A stretch of DNA of 36,749 nucleotides from Treponema sp. (lineage in GTDB: Bacteria; Spirochaetota; Spirochaetia; Treponematales; Breznakiellaceae). Position numbers and translations under genes: made by a program. Positions 26,034 through 34,308 of this stretch are shown piece by piece (position 1 is the stretch's first letter; every line of letters begins with the position of its first letter). The stretch covers positions 1-36,749 of the forward strand of contig JAIRRJ010000004.1 of the NCBI GenBank assembly GCA_031256035.1, given 5' to 3'. Under the pieces are notes generated by a model that had not been told where the DNA came from, ran no database searches, and saw only the letters and a list, made by a program, of their open reading frames with translations.

Positions 26034-28031
26034 ATGGGAGCAATTGATCTGCCCAAAAGCCCGAATGTATTTCATCCGGAAAAACCAAGCGCCGTAGGTT
26101 CACGGAATTCATTAGCCCAGGAATACCGCGATCAACAGGCTGAAGTTAATTTATTACTGGAGGAGGAAACCAATAAAGTTATCCACCACCTGACAGCAAA
26201 ACTGCCCAAGGACGTTCTTGAACGCCTTGACATCATGGGCAGCATGAAAGAAAAGCTGTACAACTACTTCAACCAGAATTACCAGAACATGTTCAACCGT
26301 TACATGGTAACGAGTGAAGATGAAATGGTCAAAAAAGTCAGGAACTTTATTGACAAGGAAGAGACCAAGGTTCTGACCAGGTATACGCCGAAAGAAATAG
26401 CCGATCTTCTTGACGCCGTAGGCGGCGCCGACAAGTTCAACACCGGCGAAGTTGAAAAATCAGTCGTGAATATGTACGGCCACTTGCAGGGGCATATTCA
26501 GAGGGGCGTCAACGAACTTGAAACCCACACGAACAGCATCCTCCGCCAGAAGACCGACACCGGCGCTTTTGTCCGCGGTGAGAATGCCTATTCAATCGTA
26601 AAATGCGCTTTCAAGGATAACCAGTTAAAGCCCAAGACCGTAACCGATGTAAAGCTTTCAGTCAATATTCTGGACTCCGAGCTTATAAGCCCGATTTTCC
26701 ATTATCAGGTTACCGTTGAGTACCTTATCAAGGACCTTATTTCCAAGCACATCATCGACAGCATCGACAAGCTGATTGAACAGCTTAAAGACGACAGGAT
26801 CGACCAGGGGCTTGAAGAACTTACCGACAGCGAGCTTATTTTCGGCAAGATCAACCGGGTGGAAAATTTCACCGATGATAACTCCGGTGAAGCCAAATCC
26901 AAGCGCTATGCTTACATTGCCAAAGCGCTCATGGAAAGGATCGCCGATCTCCGCGCTGAAATTGACCCCGAAACATTTGACGCCCTTAACGTCCGTGAAA
27001 ACATCAAGAAAATCGTCGATATGGAAAATATCCGTAACCGCGGCTTTAACACGGCAATTAACTCCATTACAGCCATTCTTGACACTTCCAAGATGGGGTA
27101 TCAGTACATTGAAAACCTCAAGAACGGGCGCGAAGTCATCATCCGCGAATACGAAGACACCGATGCCGCCCATCTGCCTGACGAACGGTATCAAATCAAG
27201 CTGCGCTACTTTGACAACGCCCAGTTGATTGAAGACCGCAAGGCATACGATGTGCAGATTAAGAGCTTTGAGACCGAAGTTCAGCATCTGTGGGACATTC
27301 TGGAAGTCATTTATCAGGATTCAAAGAGCTTCTTCCATGTCAATGATTATGACGATCTTGCCAAAAAGAGCAAAAACAGGATACGCAAGCTCATTAAGGA
27401 AAAAACAGGCGAGCCTTTGTACGAAGATATCGCCAAGGTTTGGGACGAGATTTCATTTGTCAAACCCGCCGAAACCGAAGTGGAAAAATCAAACCGCACC
27501 TATGTCTATGAAAAAGACAGGATTCGCACCAGAACCATCAGGATGAGGGACAGGCTTAAACAGATGTACACTTATCTGTACCCGATTGAAAGGCGGGTCA
27601 TGGAAGACAGGCTCTCTTGGCTCGAAAAGGAATACTACCGGTTTGAATACATGATCAACCCGTACCACCTCCAGCCCGGCATCCTCCTCGATGTGGATAT
27701 TACATCCATCAAGCGGAAAAAAGCCACTTTGGACGCTATGGCGAACGTACTCAACGAATTCCTCCACGGAGTTTCAAAGGGCTTCCAGGATGCTGCTTTT
27801 GCGTCTTTCAGCCGCAGAAGGTCAACCGTAAGGGAAGACATCAATCAGTCTTTCAGCAGCACAGTTGATTCAGAGGCTGAAGCTGCCGTTCCTGCCGCTG
27901 CTCCTAAACCAAGGCCGGCAATAGCGGCTCCCAAAGCAGCGCCGAAGAAGAAACCCGGAGTGGTCGATTCCAAAGCAAAAGCAAAGGCCAAAAAATCTGG
28001 CCGCGGCGGATCTCAAATTGCGGAACTCTAA
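26034..28031 (+). CDS. cfpA: Cytoplasmic filament protein A
   Basis: This 665-residue protein matches the treponemal CfpA that forms the cytoplasmic filament ribbon under the flagella (T. pallidum CfpA is of similar size). I recognise the family start [16 protein letters not shown]. The body is almost entirely helical and charged, with long coiled-coil-prone segments (for example [47 protein letters not shown]) and no signal or membrane segment. The last 50 residues are low-complexity and rich in Ala, Pro and Lys ([19 protein letters not shown]), probably disordered. AAGGAG is 6 bases before the ATG. A strong terminator follows, so its mRNA can be abundant independently of the downstream pair. 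Confidence 0.88.
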   Translation: MGAIDLPKSPNVFHPEKPSAVGSRNSLAQEYRDQQAEVNLLLEEETNKVIHHLTAKLPKDVLERLDIMGSMKEKLYNYFNQNYQNMFNRYMVTSEDEMVKKVRNFIDKEETKVLTRYTPKEIADLLDAVGGADKFNTGEVEKSVVNMYGHLQGHIQRGVNELETHTNSILRQKTDTGAFVRGENAYSIVKCAFKDNQLKPKTVTDVKLSVNILDSELISPIFHYQVTVEYLIKDLISKHIIDSIDKLIEQLKDDRIDQGLEELTDSELIFGKINRVENFTDDNSGEAKSKRYAYIAKALMERIADLRAEIDPETFDALNVRENIKKIVDMENIRNRGFNTAINSITAILDTSKMGYQYIENLKNGREVIIREYEDTDAAHLPDERYQIKLRYFDNAQLIEDRKAYDVQIKSFETEVQHLWDILEVIYQDSKSFFHVNDYDDLAKKSKNRIRKLIKEKTGEPLYEDIAKVWDEISFVKPAETEVEKSNRTYVYEKDRIRTRTIRMRDRLKQMYTYLYPIERRVMEDRLSWLEKEYYRFEYMINPYHLQPGILLDVDITSIKRKKATLDAMANVLNEFLHGVSKGFQDAAFASFSRRRSTVREDINQSFSSTVDSEAEAAVPAAAPKPRPAIAAPKAAPKKKPGVVDSKAKAKAKKSGRGGSQIAEL

Positions 28032-28068
28032 CAGAAAGGAACTGAAATAGCAGTCAAATTATTAAATC

Positions 28069-28098
28069 GCCCCCGAAGTATTATTCGGGGGCTTTTTT
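28069..28098 (+). terminator. Rho-independent terminator after cfpA
   Basis: GCCCCCGAA (28069-28077) pairs perfectly with TTCGGGGGC (28084-28092), loop GTATTA, followed by six T. I see no clear promoter between it and the next gene, so the HPr-like/PPDK-like pair may depend on read-through. Confidence 0.92.
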
Positions 28099-28124
28099 CT
28101 ATGTGTTGTAAAAAAGGAGGTTCT

Positions 28125-29108
28125 ATGACACCTGAAAATAATCTTGAGGTGCTGTCCACCCGTACTGGTTTTAACAATGCTGTCCGGCATATTCAAAAAA
28201 CAATGGGGATAGCATCGGAAAAAGGAAATCTTGGCGACATTCTTTACAAGATGGAAGATGAGGAACTTTCCGGCGGCAGAACCGGAATGCTTTTAAGAAT
28301 GTACCTTATTGATAAACTTGGTTACAAAACCGCATCCACCAACCTTGTTTCTGTTGCCGCCGATATGTCAAAGCTGGCGCAGGAATTTCAAAAATGGAAA
28401 GGCGTTGATTTGGTCGCCGCATATCATCATCCTGAGCTTGGCCTTTTGGTGGCGAATCCCAAAATTGCGGAAGAGCTTGCCGGCTTTGGCGAAATGCGTA
28501 AGCGCGAACTTTTGGCAGTCTATGCCGGTCTTCAGGGAAAGGAAGCCGATGAAAATTGCCAAAAGGCGGCAGAGCTTGCCCTCAGCGCATTTGAAGGCGC
28601 AAAAGTAAATGTTCCCTCTGCTTTAACAAAGGGAAATTTTGCCGCCGCCAAAATTTCAAAACCAAAAAAAGAAACCGAAGCCAAGCCAAAGAAAACCGCA
28701 GCAGTTAAAGGCAAAGCCGGAGCCAAGGCTGCCCCGGCGGCTAAAGCCGCGCCTGCGCCAAAAGCCGGTTCAGGGCCGGTAAAAATGACACCCAGATACG
28801 CGGTAGTGGTTCAAAACGAACTCTTTCATAACGGAAATGTGGAGGCATGGAAGCGGATTGTCGCAAGTTACAAGGCAAAAAATACCGGATTAGATGTCTA
28901 TATTTACTACGAGGGAGAGCGGATTCTGGACATCAATTCATTGTTTAAGTGGGGGAAAGTAAAACATGGCAGCGCCATTGAGTTTGCCGTAGCCGGACAT
29001 GAAATTCAGGATGTGGCAAAATTGCAGCGTTATCTTGCTCAGGGGGCAAGCCACCAATTTGAAGCATTCCTTCGCGGACCGGTAAACTCGGTTCTGAAAT
29101 TATTCTAA
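28125..29108 (+). CDS. Two-domain protein with C-terminal HPr-like domain, unknown function
   Basis: This 327-residue cytoplasmic protein starts at 28125 after AAGGAGG. The N-terminal domain (1-165) is helical and unrecognised. Residues 178-218 form a Lys/Ala/Pro-rich linker (KPKKTAAVKGKAGAKAAP). The C-terminal domain (222-327) resembles HPr by eye: a first strand YAVVVQN followed by His235 in the place of the phosphorylatable HPr His15, a helix (EAWKRIVASYK), strands LDVYIYYEGE, then SLFKWGKVKHGSAIEFAVAG and a final helix. Ser272 would correspond to HPr Ser46. The Arg of the HPr HxRP motif is missing. Fourteen bases later begins a PPDK-like gene whose catalytic domain belongs to the same phosphotransfer superfamily as PTS enzyme I. 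The HPr assignment is tentative. Confidence 0.7.
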   Translation: MTPENNLEVLSTRTGFNNAVRHIQKTMGIASEKGNLGDILYKMEDEELSGGRTGMLLRMYLIDKLGYKTASTNLVSVAADMSKLAQEFQKWKGVDLVAAYHHPELGLLVANPKIAEELAGFGEMRKRELLAVYAGLQGKEADENCQKAAELALSAFEGAKVNVPSALTKGNFAAAKISKPKKETEAKPKKTAAVKGKAGAKAAPAAKAAPAPKAGSGPVKMTPRYAVVVQNELFHNGNVEAWKRIVASYKAKNTGLDVYIYYEGERILDINSLFKWGKVKHGSAIEFAVAGHEIQDVAKLQRYLAQGASHQFEAFLRGPVNSVLKLF

Positions 29109-29122
29109 CATAAGGAAAATAT

Positions 29123-31801
29123 ATGGACTCAAGGATTCATTTTTTTAGCCAGAAAAACTTTATTTCTCAAAAAGACAAAGCGGATTTGCTGGGTATCCGC
29201 GGACGGCAGGCCAATGAATTTGCCGAACTGGAATTTCCAATTTTGCCGGGAATTATTCTGGATACCGAGATTGCATCCAGGATTGATCCAAAAGCTGTCA
29301 AAAAGGATATTCTTGAACTTTTGGGAAAGTGCGCCAAAATAGCCGGTAAAAATTTCGGAGACAAAGACAATCCACTGCTCCTTAAAGTGGTTGTTTCTTC
29401 GAACTTGGCAATTAACACATACCCTGCGCTGCATAACTTCGGGCTTGTAAAGCCCACACAGGAAGGTTTCGCGAAATGGGTAGGCGCTGATTTTGCCGTC
29501 AATGAACTTTTGTTCATGATCAGGGGCATGCTGATAGTTGAAGAACGGATAAAGGAACTGGAAAAAAAGCCCAAGGAACAGGAGGATATTGCTTCAAAAA
29601 TAAAACTTCTGGGACGGCTTCTGGGTTTTTCCGGCCCTTCCAACGAACTGCACCAGAAAAAAGAACCTCCTCTTCCCGCAAAAAAATCCATCAAAGAATA
29701 CATGGACGAATACGCAAAATATTTCCCAAAGGGCTTTTTCGAAGATGCCGAAAGCCAGCTTCTTATAACCCTTGGCGAAATCTCCAGAATGCTCGACATG
29801 GATGATCAAAACGACAATGATACCGCGATTTTGATTCAGCCGATGGTTTACGGCAATTACGGCAAAGATTCCTGTTCAGGCCATTTTTACAGCCGCAATG
29901 TTATAACCGGGGAAAAAAGGCTCCAGGGAAGTTTTTTCCGGGGCAAATTCAACGAATCCGGCGCCGAGGGCCAGGAAATAAACAAGATAGATCAGGCATA
30001 TCTTAAACAGCTTGAAAAAATCGCATGGACGCTGGAAGACAGATTCAAGGAAATCCGCCAGATACGCTTTACCGTTGAGAACGGCAAACTTTGGCTGATT
30101 GAACAGCGGCTGGTTGATCAAAAATCAACCCAATCCGACCTTAAGCTTTTACTCGATCTTGCGAAGCGCAAAATCGTTGATCCTGCGTATGTAATAAAAG
30201 CGATTGATCCGGTAAGGCTCAATGAAATTCTCCACCCTGTTATTAATATGCCCAGCGTCAAGGGGTTAAGGTCATGGAAGGGTGGCATAGCGGGTGCGCC
30301 GGGAGCCGCCATAGGCAGGGTTTATTTCAGCACGAACGCCCTGCTTGATGCAAAGAAAGCAGCCATACAAAAGGGTGAGGATGACAAAACAATCCTTGTG
30401 CTGATGTCTTCCTTCGCAGAAGACGTGAAGGCTATCGAAGTAAGTACGGGGGTGTTGACAGCAGAAGGCGGCTATTCCGCCCACGCATCCGTAGTGGCGC
30501 GCCAGTACGGAAAGGTGTCCCTTGTCTCGCCGGCGCTTAAAATCAAGGGCAACAAGGCGACCTTGGGCGAATTCAGTTTTTCTGAAGGCGAATACATCAC
30601 CATTAACGTTCCGTTCTACGGCGAATCCACCGTATACAAGGGGGTGGCTGAACTCATAGAGCCGAATCCCAAAGAATCGGGATTGCTGGATTTCATTGAA
30701 CTGTCAAAAGGTTTCCTTAAGAAATTCCATGTCCGCTGTAATGCCGATACCCCGCGGGACGCGGCTCTTGCCTTAAGTTTCGGCGCGGAAGGCGTTGGCC
30801 TGTGCCGTACCGAGCATATGTTTTTCAAGGCTGATCGTATCAACGTATTCCGGGAGATGCTGGTTTCCGATGACAAGAAAGAACGGCAAAAAACCCTTGA
30901 TAAACTACAGGTTATGCAGAGGGAAGATTTTTACGGCATCATGAAAGTGATGGCGGGCAAGGAAGTAACGATCCGTCTTTTGGATTCGCCGCTCCATGAA
31001 TTTATGCCGCACAATGACGCTGAATTGACCGCTTTCATAGCCCATTTAACTAGGACAAAAAAGACCAAACCATCAAAAGCGGATATTGCCGCCCGTATTG
31101 AAACCCTGCATGAATTTAACCCCATGCTTGGACACCGCGGTTGCCGTATTGCAGTTTCGTATCCTGAGATTTACGCCATGCAGGTAAAAGCCATTTTTGA
31201 AGCCGCCTACAAACTGCGCTCCGAAAAGATTGATGTTCATCCTGAGATCATGGTTCCCATCGTTATGAACGCTTCGGAATTGAAACTCATCGCTTACGGA
31301 AAAAAGATCGAGGGGTCAAGCTATTCAGGAATCGTTGATATTGAAGAAGCGCTCAGGAAGGAAAAAAAGGCAAAAGAGGTGGAATACAAAATCGGCACCA
31401 TGATAGAGCTGCCTGCCGCCGCCCTCGGCGCCGGAGAAATTGCCAGATACGGACGTTTTTTCAGTTTCGGCACCAATGACCTTACCCAGACAACACTCGG
31501 TATTTCAAGGGACGATTTTACCGCTTTTATGCCGGATTATACCCTGTTCGACCTTATTGACGGTAATCCATTCAGCACGCTTGATTTTAGAGTGAAGGAG
31601 CTTATCGCCCTCGCAACCGACCGCGGGCGGCTTACGCGGCCTGACCTTGTCTGCGGCCTGTGCGGCGAGCATGGCGCAAATCCCGCCAATGTACGCTTCT
31701 GTATGGATGCCGGCCTAAACTATGTGTCATGTTCCCCGTACTCGGTGCCGATTGCGCTATTGGCGGTAGCTCAGGCGGAAATTGAGAAAGACGCAAAGTA
31801 G
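29123..31801 (+). CDS. ppdK: Pyruvate-phosphate-dikinase-like protein with degenerate ATP-grasp domain
   Basis: This 892-residue protein is collinear with PPDK, which interconverts pyruvate, ATP, phosphate with PEP, AMP and PPi. The swivelling domain has the catalytic His454 in GGYSAHASVVAR. The PEP/pyruvate barrel is intact: VRCNADTP, GVGLCRTEHMFF, LGHRGCR, GTMIELPAAALGA, FSFGTNDLTQTT and CGLCGEHGANP with the acid Cys. In contrast, residues that bind ATP in the Clostridium symbiosum enzyme are changed: Lys22 is Arg (GIRGRQANEF), Arg92 is Val (KVVVSSNL), the SMPGMMDT block is absent, and Glu323 is Arg (QIRFTVENGKL). AAGGAA is 7 bases before the ATG. It may therefore transfer phosphate from PEP without using ATP. 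It is followed by a strong terminator. Confidence 0.88.
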   Translation: MDSRIHFFSQKNFISQKDKADLLGIRGRQANEFAELEFPILPGIILDTEIASRIDPKAVKKDILELLGKCAKIAGKNFGDKDNPLLLKVVVSSNLAINTYPALHNFGLVKPTQEGFAKWVGADFAVNELLFMIRGMLIVEERIKELEKKPKEQEDIASKIKLLGRLLGFSGPSNELHQKKEPPLPAKKSIKEYMDEYAKYFPKGFFEDAESQLLITLGEISRMLDMDDQNDNDTAILIQPMVYGNYGKDSCSGHFYSRNVITGEKRLQGSFFRGKFNESGAEGQEINKIDQAYLKQLEKIAWTLEDRFKEIRQIRFTVENGKLWLIEQRLVDQKSTQSDLKLLLDLAKRKIVDPAYVIKAIDPVRLNEILHPVINMPSVKGLRSWKGGIAGAPGAAIGRVYFSTNALLDAKKAAIQKGEDDKTILVLMSSFAEDVKAIEVSTGVLTAEGGYSAHASVVARQYGKVSLVSPALKIKGNKATLGEFSFSEGEYITINVPFYGESTVYKGVAELIEPNPKESGLLDFIELSKGFLKKFHVRCNADTPRDAALALSFGAEGVGLCRTEHMFFKADRINVFREMLVSDDKKERQKTLDKLQVMQREDFYGIMKVMAGKEVTIRLLDSPLHEFMPHNDAELTAFIAHLTRTKKTKPSKADIAARIETLHEFNPMLGHRGCRIAVSYPEIYAMQVKAIFEAAYKLRSEKIDVHPEIMVPIVMNASELKLIAYGKKIEGSSYSGIVDIEEALRKEKKAKEVEYKIGTMIELPAAALGAGEIARYGRFFSFGTNDLTQTTLGISRDDFTAFMPDYTLFDLIDGNPFSTLDFRVKELIALATDRGRLTRPDLVCGLCGEHGANPANVRFCMDAGLNYVSCSPYSVPIALLAVAQAEIEKDAK

Positions 31802-31819
31802 CGGTTTGGTGTTGGCATG

Positions 31820-31860
31820 AAAAAAGGCTGCCCGGGAAGTTTCCTTGGCAGCCTTTTTTT
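31820..31860. terminator. Bidirectional terminator between the PPDK-like gene and the Lys/Ala-repeat gene
   Basis: AAAAAAGGCTGCC (31820-31832) pairs with GGCAGCC followed by seven T (31847-31860). A-run and T-run on opposite sides make it work for both convergent transcripts. Confidence 0.92.
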
Positions 31861-31873
31861 ATTTCTGCTTGTT

Positions 31874-32665
31874 TTACTCGAACTCGCCCTTAAAGCCCAT
31901 GGATTTCTCTACAATCGAAGTGATCAGATGAGCGGCTTTTTTTGCGTCCGCCTGCGGGACTTTGCGCTGTATGTTCAATGATTTTTCAAAGAAAGAGGCG
32001 ATGGACGTGTACACATCCGGGAGCTGGTAGAACACTACCGCAAAATTCGCCCCCATGGGTTTGAGAACGGTAAAGGAGCCGTAGGTTTCATTCGGCTCTT
32101 TTGCGACCATTATTTTGGTCTGATTGCTTGCGGTGATGATTTCCAGTTCGTTGTAGCGTTTTGGAATCTTTTCGCCTTCCGCCCTGCTGACAGGTTCCTC
32201 GTGTTTTTTCTCATAAGAGCCTGGCTCAACCAGAATAAACAGTTTTTTTCCGCCGGTAACGAATTGCAGTCCGGTATCGGTAACAAATATTTCTTTTACG
32301 CCGGCATAGGATACAATTTCGTAAATGGAATATGCGGTGTTTACGCTGAAGAACGATGAAATAATGTAACCGTGGGCAAACGGAAGTTTCCCCTGAGCGA
32401 AGGCGTCAAACAAATTGCGGGATTTTACATTGGAATCGAGAACATCACTGTGTTTTAACGATGAAGGCGGAGTGGTTTTTTTCTCCACAGCCGGCTTCTT
32501 TACTTCAATTTTTTTCGCCGCTGTTTTTTTAACCGCCGGTTTCTTTACAGCCGCTTTTTTGGCTACAGGCTTTTTCGCTGCGGGCTTTTTAACCGCAGGT
32601 TTTTTAGCAGCCGGCTTTTTTGCCGCAGGCTTCTTCACTTTGGTTTTTGGTTTAGCAGTCGCCAT
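31874..32665 (-). CDS. Protein with histone-H1-like Lys/Ala/Pro repeats and unknown C-terminal domain
   Basis: This 263-residue protein begins with MATAKPKTK and about ten pentapeptide units of the type KKPAA or KKPAV (residues 11-60), like eukaryotic H1 tails and bacterial histone-like proteins; this part should bind nucleic acid or another polyanion. The C-terminal domain (about 70-263) is a mixed alpha/beta fold (GYIISSFFSVNTAYSIYEI, VKEIFVTDTGLQFVTGG, MGANFAVVFYQLPDVYTS) that I cannot place. Two ATGs are adjacent; the second (32665) has better spacing from AAGGGGG. The frame stays open upstream, but that part holds the structured leader. It has its own promoter with an approximately 120-base leader. 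Confidence 0.8.
   Translation of the reverse strand: MATAKPKTKVKKPAAKKPAAKKPAVKKPAAKKPVAKKAAVKKPAVKKTAAKKIEVKKPAVEKKTTPPSSLKHSDVLDSNVKSRNLFDAFAQGKLPFAHGYIISSFFSVNTAYSIYEIVSYAGVKEIFVTDTGLQFVTGGKKLFILVEPGSYEKKHEEPVSRAEGEKIPKRYNELEIITASNQTKIMVAKEPNETYGSFTVLKPMGANFAVVFYQLPDVYTSIASFFEKSLNIQRKVPQADAKKAAHLITSIVEKSMGFKGEFE
32486..32635 (-). repeat. Imperfect 15-bp tandem repeats encoding KKPAA-type pentapeptides
   Basis: Ten consecutive 15-bp units encode KKPAA, KKPAV, KKAAV, KKTAA and similar. On the plus strand they appear as repeats of GGCTTTTT and TTAACCG/TTAGCAG types. The units differ at third codon positions, so the array is not a very recent expansion. Confidence 0.85.
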
Positions 32666-32690
32666 CATTTTCCCCCTTTGAATTTTACAT

Positions 32691-32778
32691 GGAGTTGTCC
32701 GTATTAATACAACTTCCATAAACAATAAAATGCGGCGGACATTGCCGCGCATTTTATTCCCTGCAGGATATGCCTGCA
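32691..32778 (-). promoter_or_regulatory. Structured 5' leader with three hairpins upstream of the Lys/Ala-repeat gene
   Basis: Three inverted repeats lie between promoter and Shine-Dalgarno site: AGTTGT/ACAACT (32693-32698 with 32709-32714), AATAAAATGC/GCATTTTATT enclosing GGC/GCC (32724-32758), and TGCAGG/CCTGCA (32762-32778). The middle one is A/T-edged like an attenuator and might also end pta transcripts. Function is not known. Confidence 0.55.
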
Positions 32779-32792
32779 AGAACAATACACAA

Positions 32793-32822
32793 ATTATAGA
32801 CCCATCTTGCAGATATTAGCAA
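32793..32822 (-). promoter_or_regulatory. Promoter of the Lys/Ala-repeat gene
   Basis: On the minus strand: TTGCTA (32817-32822), 18-base spacer, perfect TATAAT (32793-32798). Predicted start near 32786, immediately after the pta stop codon region. Confidence 0.6.
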
Positions 32823-32838
32823 CAGTTTTTCACTAATC

Positions 32839-33834
32839 TTATTTTGCCCGCGACAATGTTACGGCGCATGTGGTAACAATATCGTTTACGGAAGCGCCTC
32901 GTGATAAATCGCTCAAGGGTTTTGCAAAGCCCTGCAGGAACGGTCCGAATGCTTCAACCTTACCGAGGCGCTGGACAAGCTTGTAACCGATATTGCCTGC
33001 GCTTAATTCCGGGAAAATCATAACATTGACCTTGCCGCGCACCGGGCTTCCCGGCGCTTTTTTGTCCAGTACTGACGGAACCAGCGCGGCGTCCGCCTGC
33101 AATTCGCCGTCAAAGATAAAGTTTACGTTTCTTTTTTTTAGTATTTCTACCGTGCTTTGTATCTTGGTAACATCATCGTGAGCGGCGGAACCCTTGGTCG
33201 AGAAAGACAATAAGGCGGCGACAGGCTCCGTCTTCAAAAATTCACGGCAGGAAAGTGCGGCGCTTTCGGTAATGTCCGCAAGCTGATCGGCTGTGGGTTC
33301 GGGAACTACCGCACAATCTGAGAAGATCATGGCGCCTTCCGTTCCGTACTGGGTATCCATTCCTGTCATCACAAAACAGGAAGAGGCGGTCTTGATACCC
33401 TGTACCGTCCCGATTATGGAAAGTCCCGCGCGAAGTACGTCTCCTGTTGTTTTTTCAGCGCCGGCGACCATAGCGTCCGCTTCTCCTAAATGTACCATCA
33501 TGGCGCCCCATCTGAGGGTGTCGGTCATGTCAATTTTCGCCTGTTCGGGAGTCATGCCTTTATGTTTGCGCAATTCATAAAAAGCGTCGGCATATCTGGG
33601 AAGATTTGGGTCACCGGACGGTGAAATGATTTGAATGCCGTGAAGATCCACCCCCTCCTTTCTGGCGGTTTCCTGAATATCCGCCACTTTACCCAAAAGG
33701 GTAACACTGACTGCTATACTTTCATCCATCAGTACCTTTGCAGCTCTGATGATCCTTGGCTCAGTGCCTTCCGGCAAAACCAGCCTTTTGTGCAGTGATT
33801 TTGCCTTTGCTTTCATATCCGATACAAAATCCAT
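32839..33834 (-). CDS. pta: Phosphate acetyltransferase
   Basis: Pta interconverts acetyl-CoA plus phosphate with acetyl phosphate plus CoA, feeding acetate kinase and ATP formation. Family patterns are KRLVLPEGTEPRIIRAAKVL, GMDTQYGTEGAMIFSDCAVV, SFSTKGSAAHDDV and PVRGKVNVMIFPELSAGNIG. The open frame extends farther upstream, but the ATG at 33832-33834 has AAGGAG 8 bases before it and the conserved start KSLHKRLVLPEG, giving 331 residues, the normal length of the single-domain form. No ackA is adjacent. Its promoter region is shared with divergent bactofilin. Confidence 0.95.
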   Translation of the reverse strand: MDFVSDMKAKAKSLHKRLVLPEGTEPRIIRAAKVLMDESIAVSVTLLGKVADIQETARKEGVDLHGIQIISPSGDPNLPRYADAFYELRKHKGMTPEQAKIDMTDTLRWGAMMVHLGEADAMVAGAEKTTGDVLRAGLSIIGTVQGIKTASSCFVMTGMDTQYGTEGAMIFSDCAVVPEPTADQLADITESAALSCREFLKTEPVAALLSFSTKGSAAHDDVTKIQSTVEILKKRNVNFIFDGELQADAALVPSVLDKKAPGSPVRGKVNVMIFPELSAGNIGYKLVQRLGKVEAFGPFLQGFAKPLSDLSRGASVNDIVTTCAVTLSRAK

Positions 33835-33866
33835 GTTTCGCTCCTTAATACCCTCTGTCAAGGAAT

Positions 33867-33895
33867 ATAATACCCTGTTTCTGTAAATTCCGCAA
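33867..33895 (-). promoter_or_regulatory. Promoter of pta
   Basis: On the minus strand: TTGCGG (33890-33895), 17-base spacer, TATTAT (33867-33872). The leader of about 25 bases contains the AAGGAG of pta. Confidence 0.5.
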
Positions 33896-33909
33896 GGCAT
33901 TGCGCACAC

Positions 33910-33938
33910 TTGGAATTCTTTCCCATTACTGCTATAAT
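33910..33938 (+). promoter_or_regulatory. Promoter of bactofilin gene (leaderless type)
   Basis: TTGGAA (33910-33915), 17-base spacer, perfect TATAAT (33933-33938), then 7 bases to the ATG at 33946. No Shine-Dalgarno site. Confidence 0.65.
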
Positions 33939-33945
33939 TTACACA

Positions 33946-34308
33946 ATGACTGAAGTATATAACGATTTTCTGGAAGATACGGATTTTGATACAATCCTGT
34001 CTTCCGATATAGATTTTACAGGAAACCTGCATTTTGAGAAGCCTTTTTTGATTAGAGGAAAGGTATCCGGGGAGATCAACTCTACCGGAGTGTTGGTTAT
34101 AGATGAGGATGCGGTGGTAAACGCCAATATTAACGCTCTGCGGGTCTTAATTCGCGGGCAGGTGAAGGGTAATGTAACCGCCTCGGAGAAAGTTGAAGTT
34201 ACTCTGACAGGCAGGCTGGTCGGAAATGTAACGTCCCCTGAAATTTTTATGGAAACCGGCTGCATTTTTAACGGCCGCTGTACCATGATTGGGAAAGGCT
34301 CTGAATGA
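33946..34308 (+). CDS. Bactofilin (polymer-forming cytoskeletal protein)
   Basis: This 120-residue protein has a central beta-helix (about 22-115) with the repeating glycine/hydrophobic pattern of bactofilins (LHFEKPFLIRGKVSGEI, NANINALRVLIRGQVKGNV, ASEKVEVTLTGRLVGNV). Bactofilins polymerise without nucleotide and localise cell-shape or wall enzymes. The start is the ATG at 33946; a TTG upstream at 33910 keeps the frame open but is the -35 box. The stop overlaps the start of the TPR gene (ATGA). It is the second cytoskeletal gene of the window, 6 kb from cfpA. Confidence 0.92.
   Translation: MTEVYNDFLEDTDFDTILSSDIDFTGNLHFEKPFLIRGKVSGEINSTGVLVIDEDAVVNANINALRVLIRGQVKGNVTASEKVEVTLTGRLVGNVTSPEIFMETGCIFNGRCTMIGKGSE

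Noticed and set aside
26658-27287. Long open frames in other frames within cfpA
   Set aside because: They arise from the biased codon composition of cfpA; none has a ribosome-binding site or motifs.
31874-32665. KKPAA repeats as evidence of horizontal transfer from eukaryotes
   Set aside because: Histone-H1-like tails evolve repeatedly in bacteria, and the promoter, codon use and genomic position look native.
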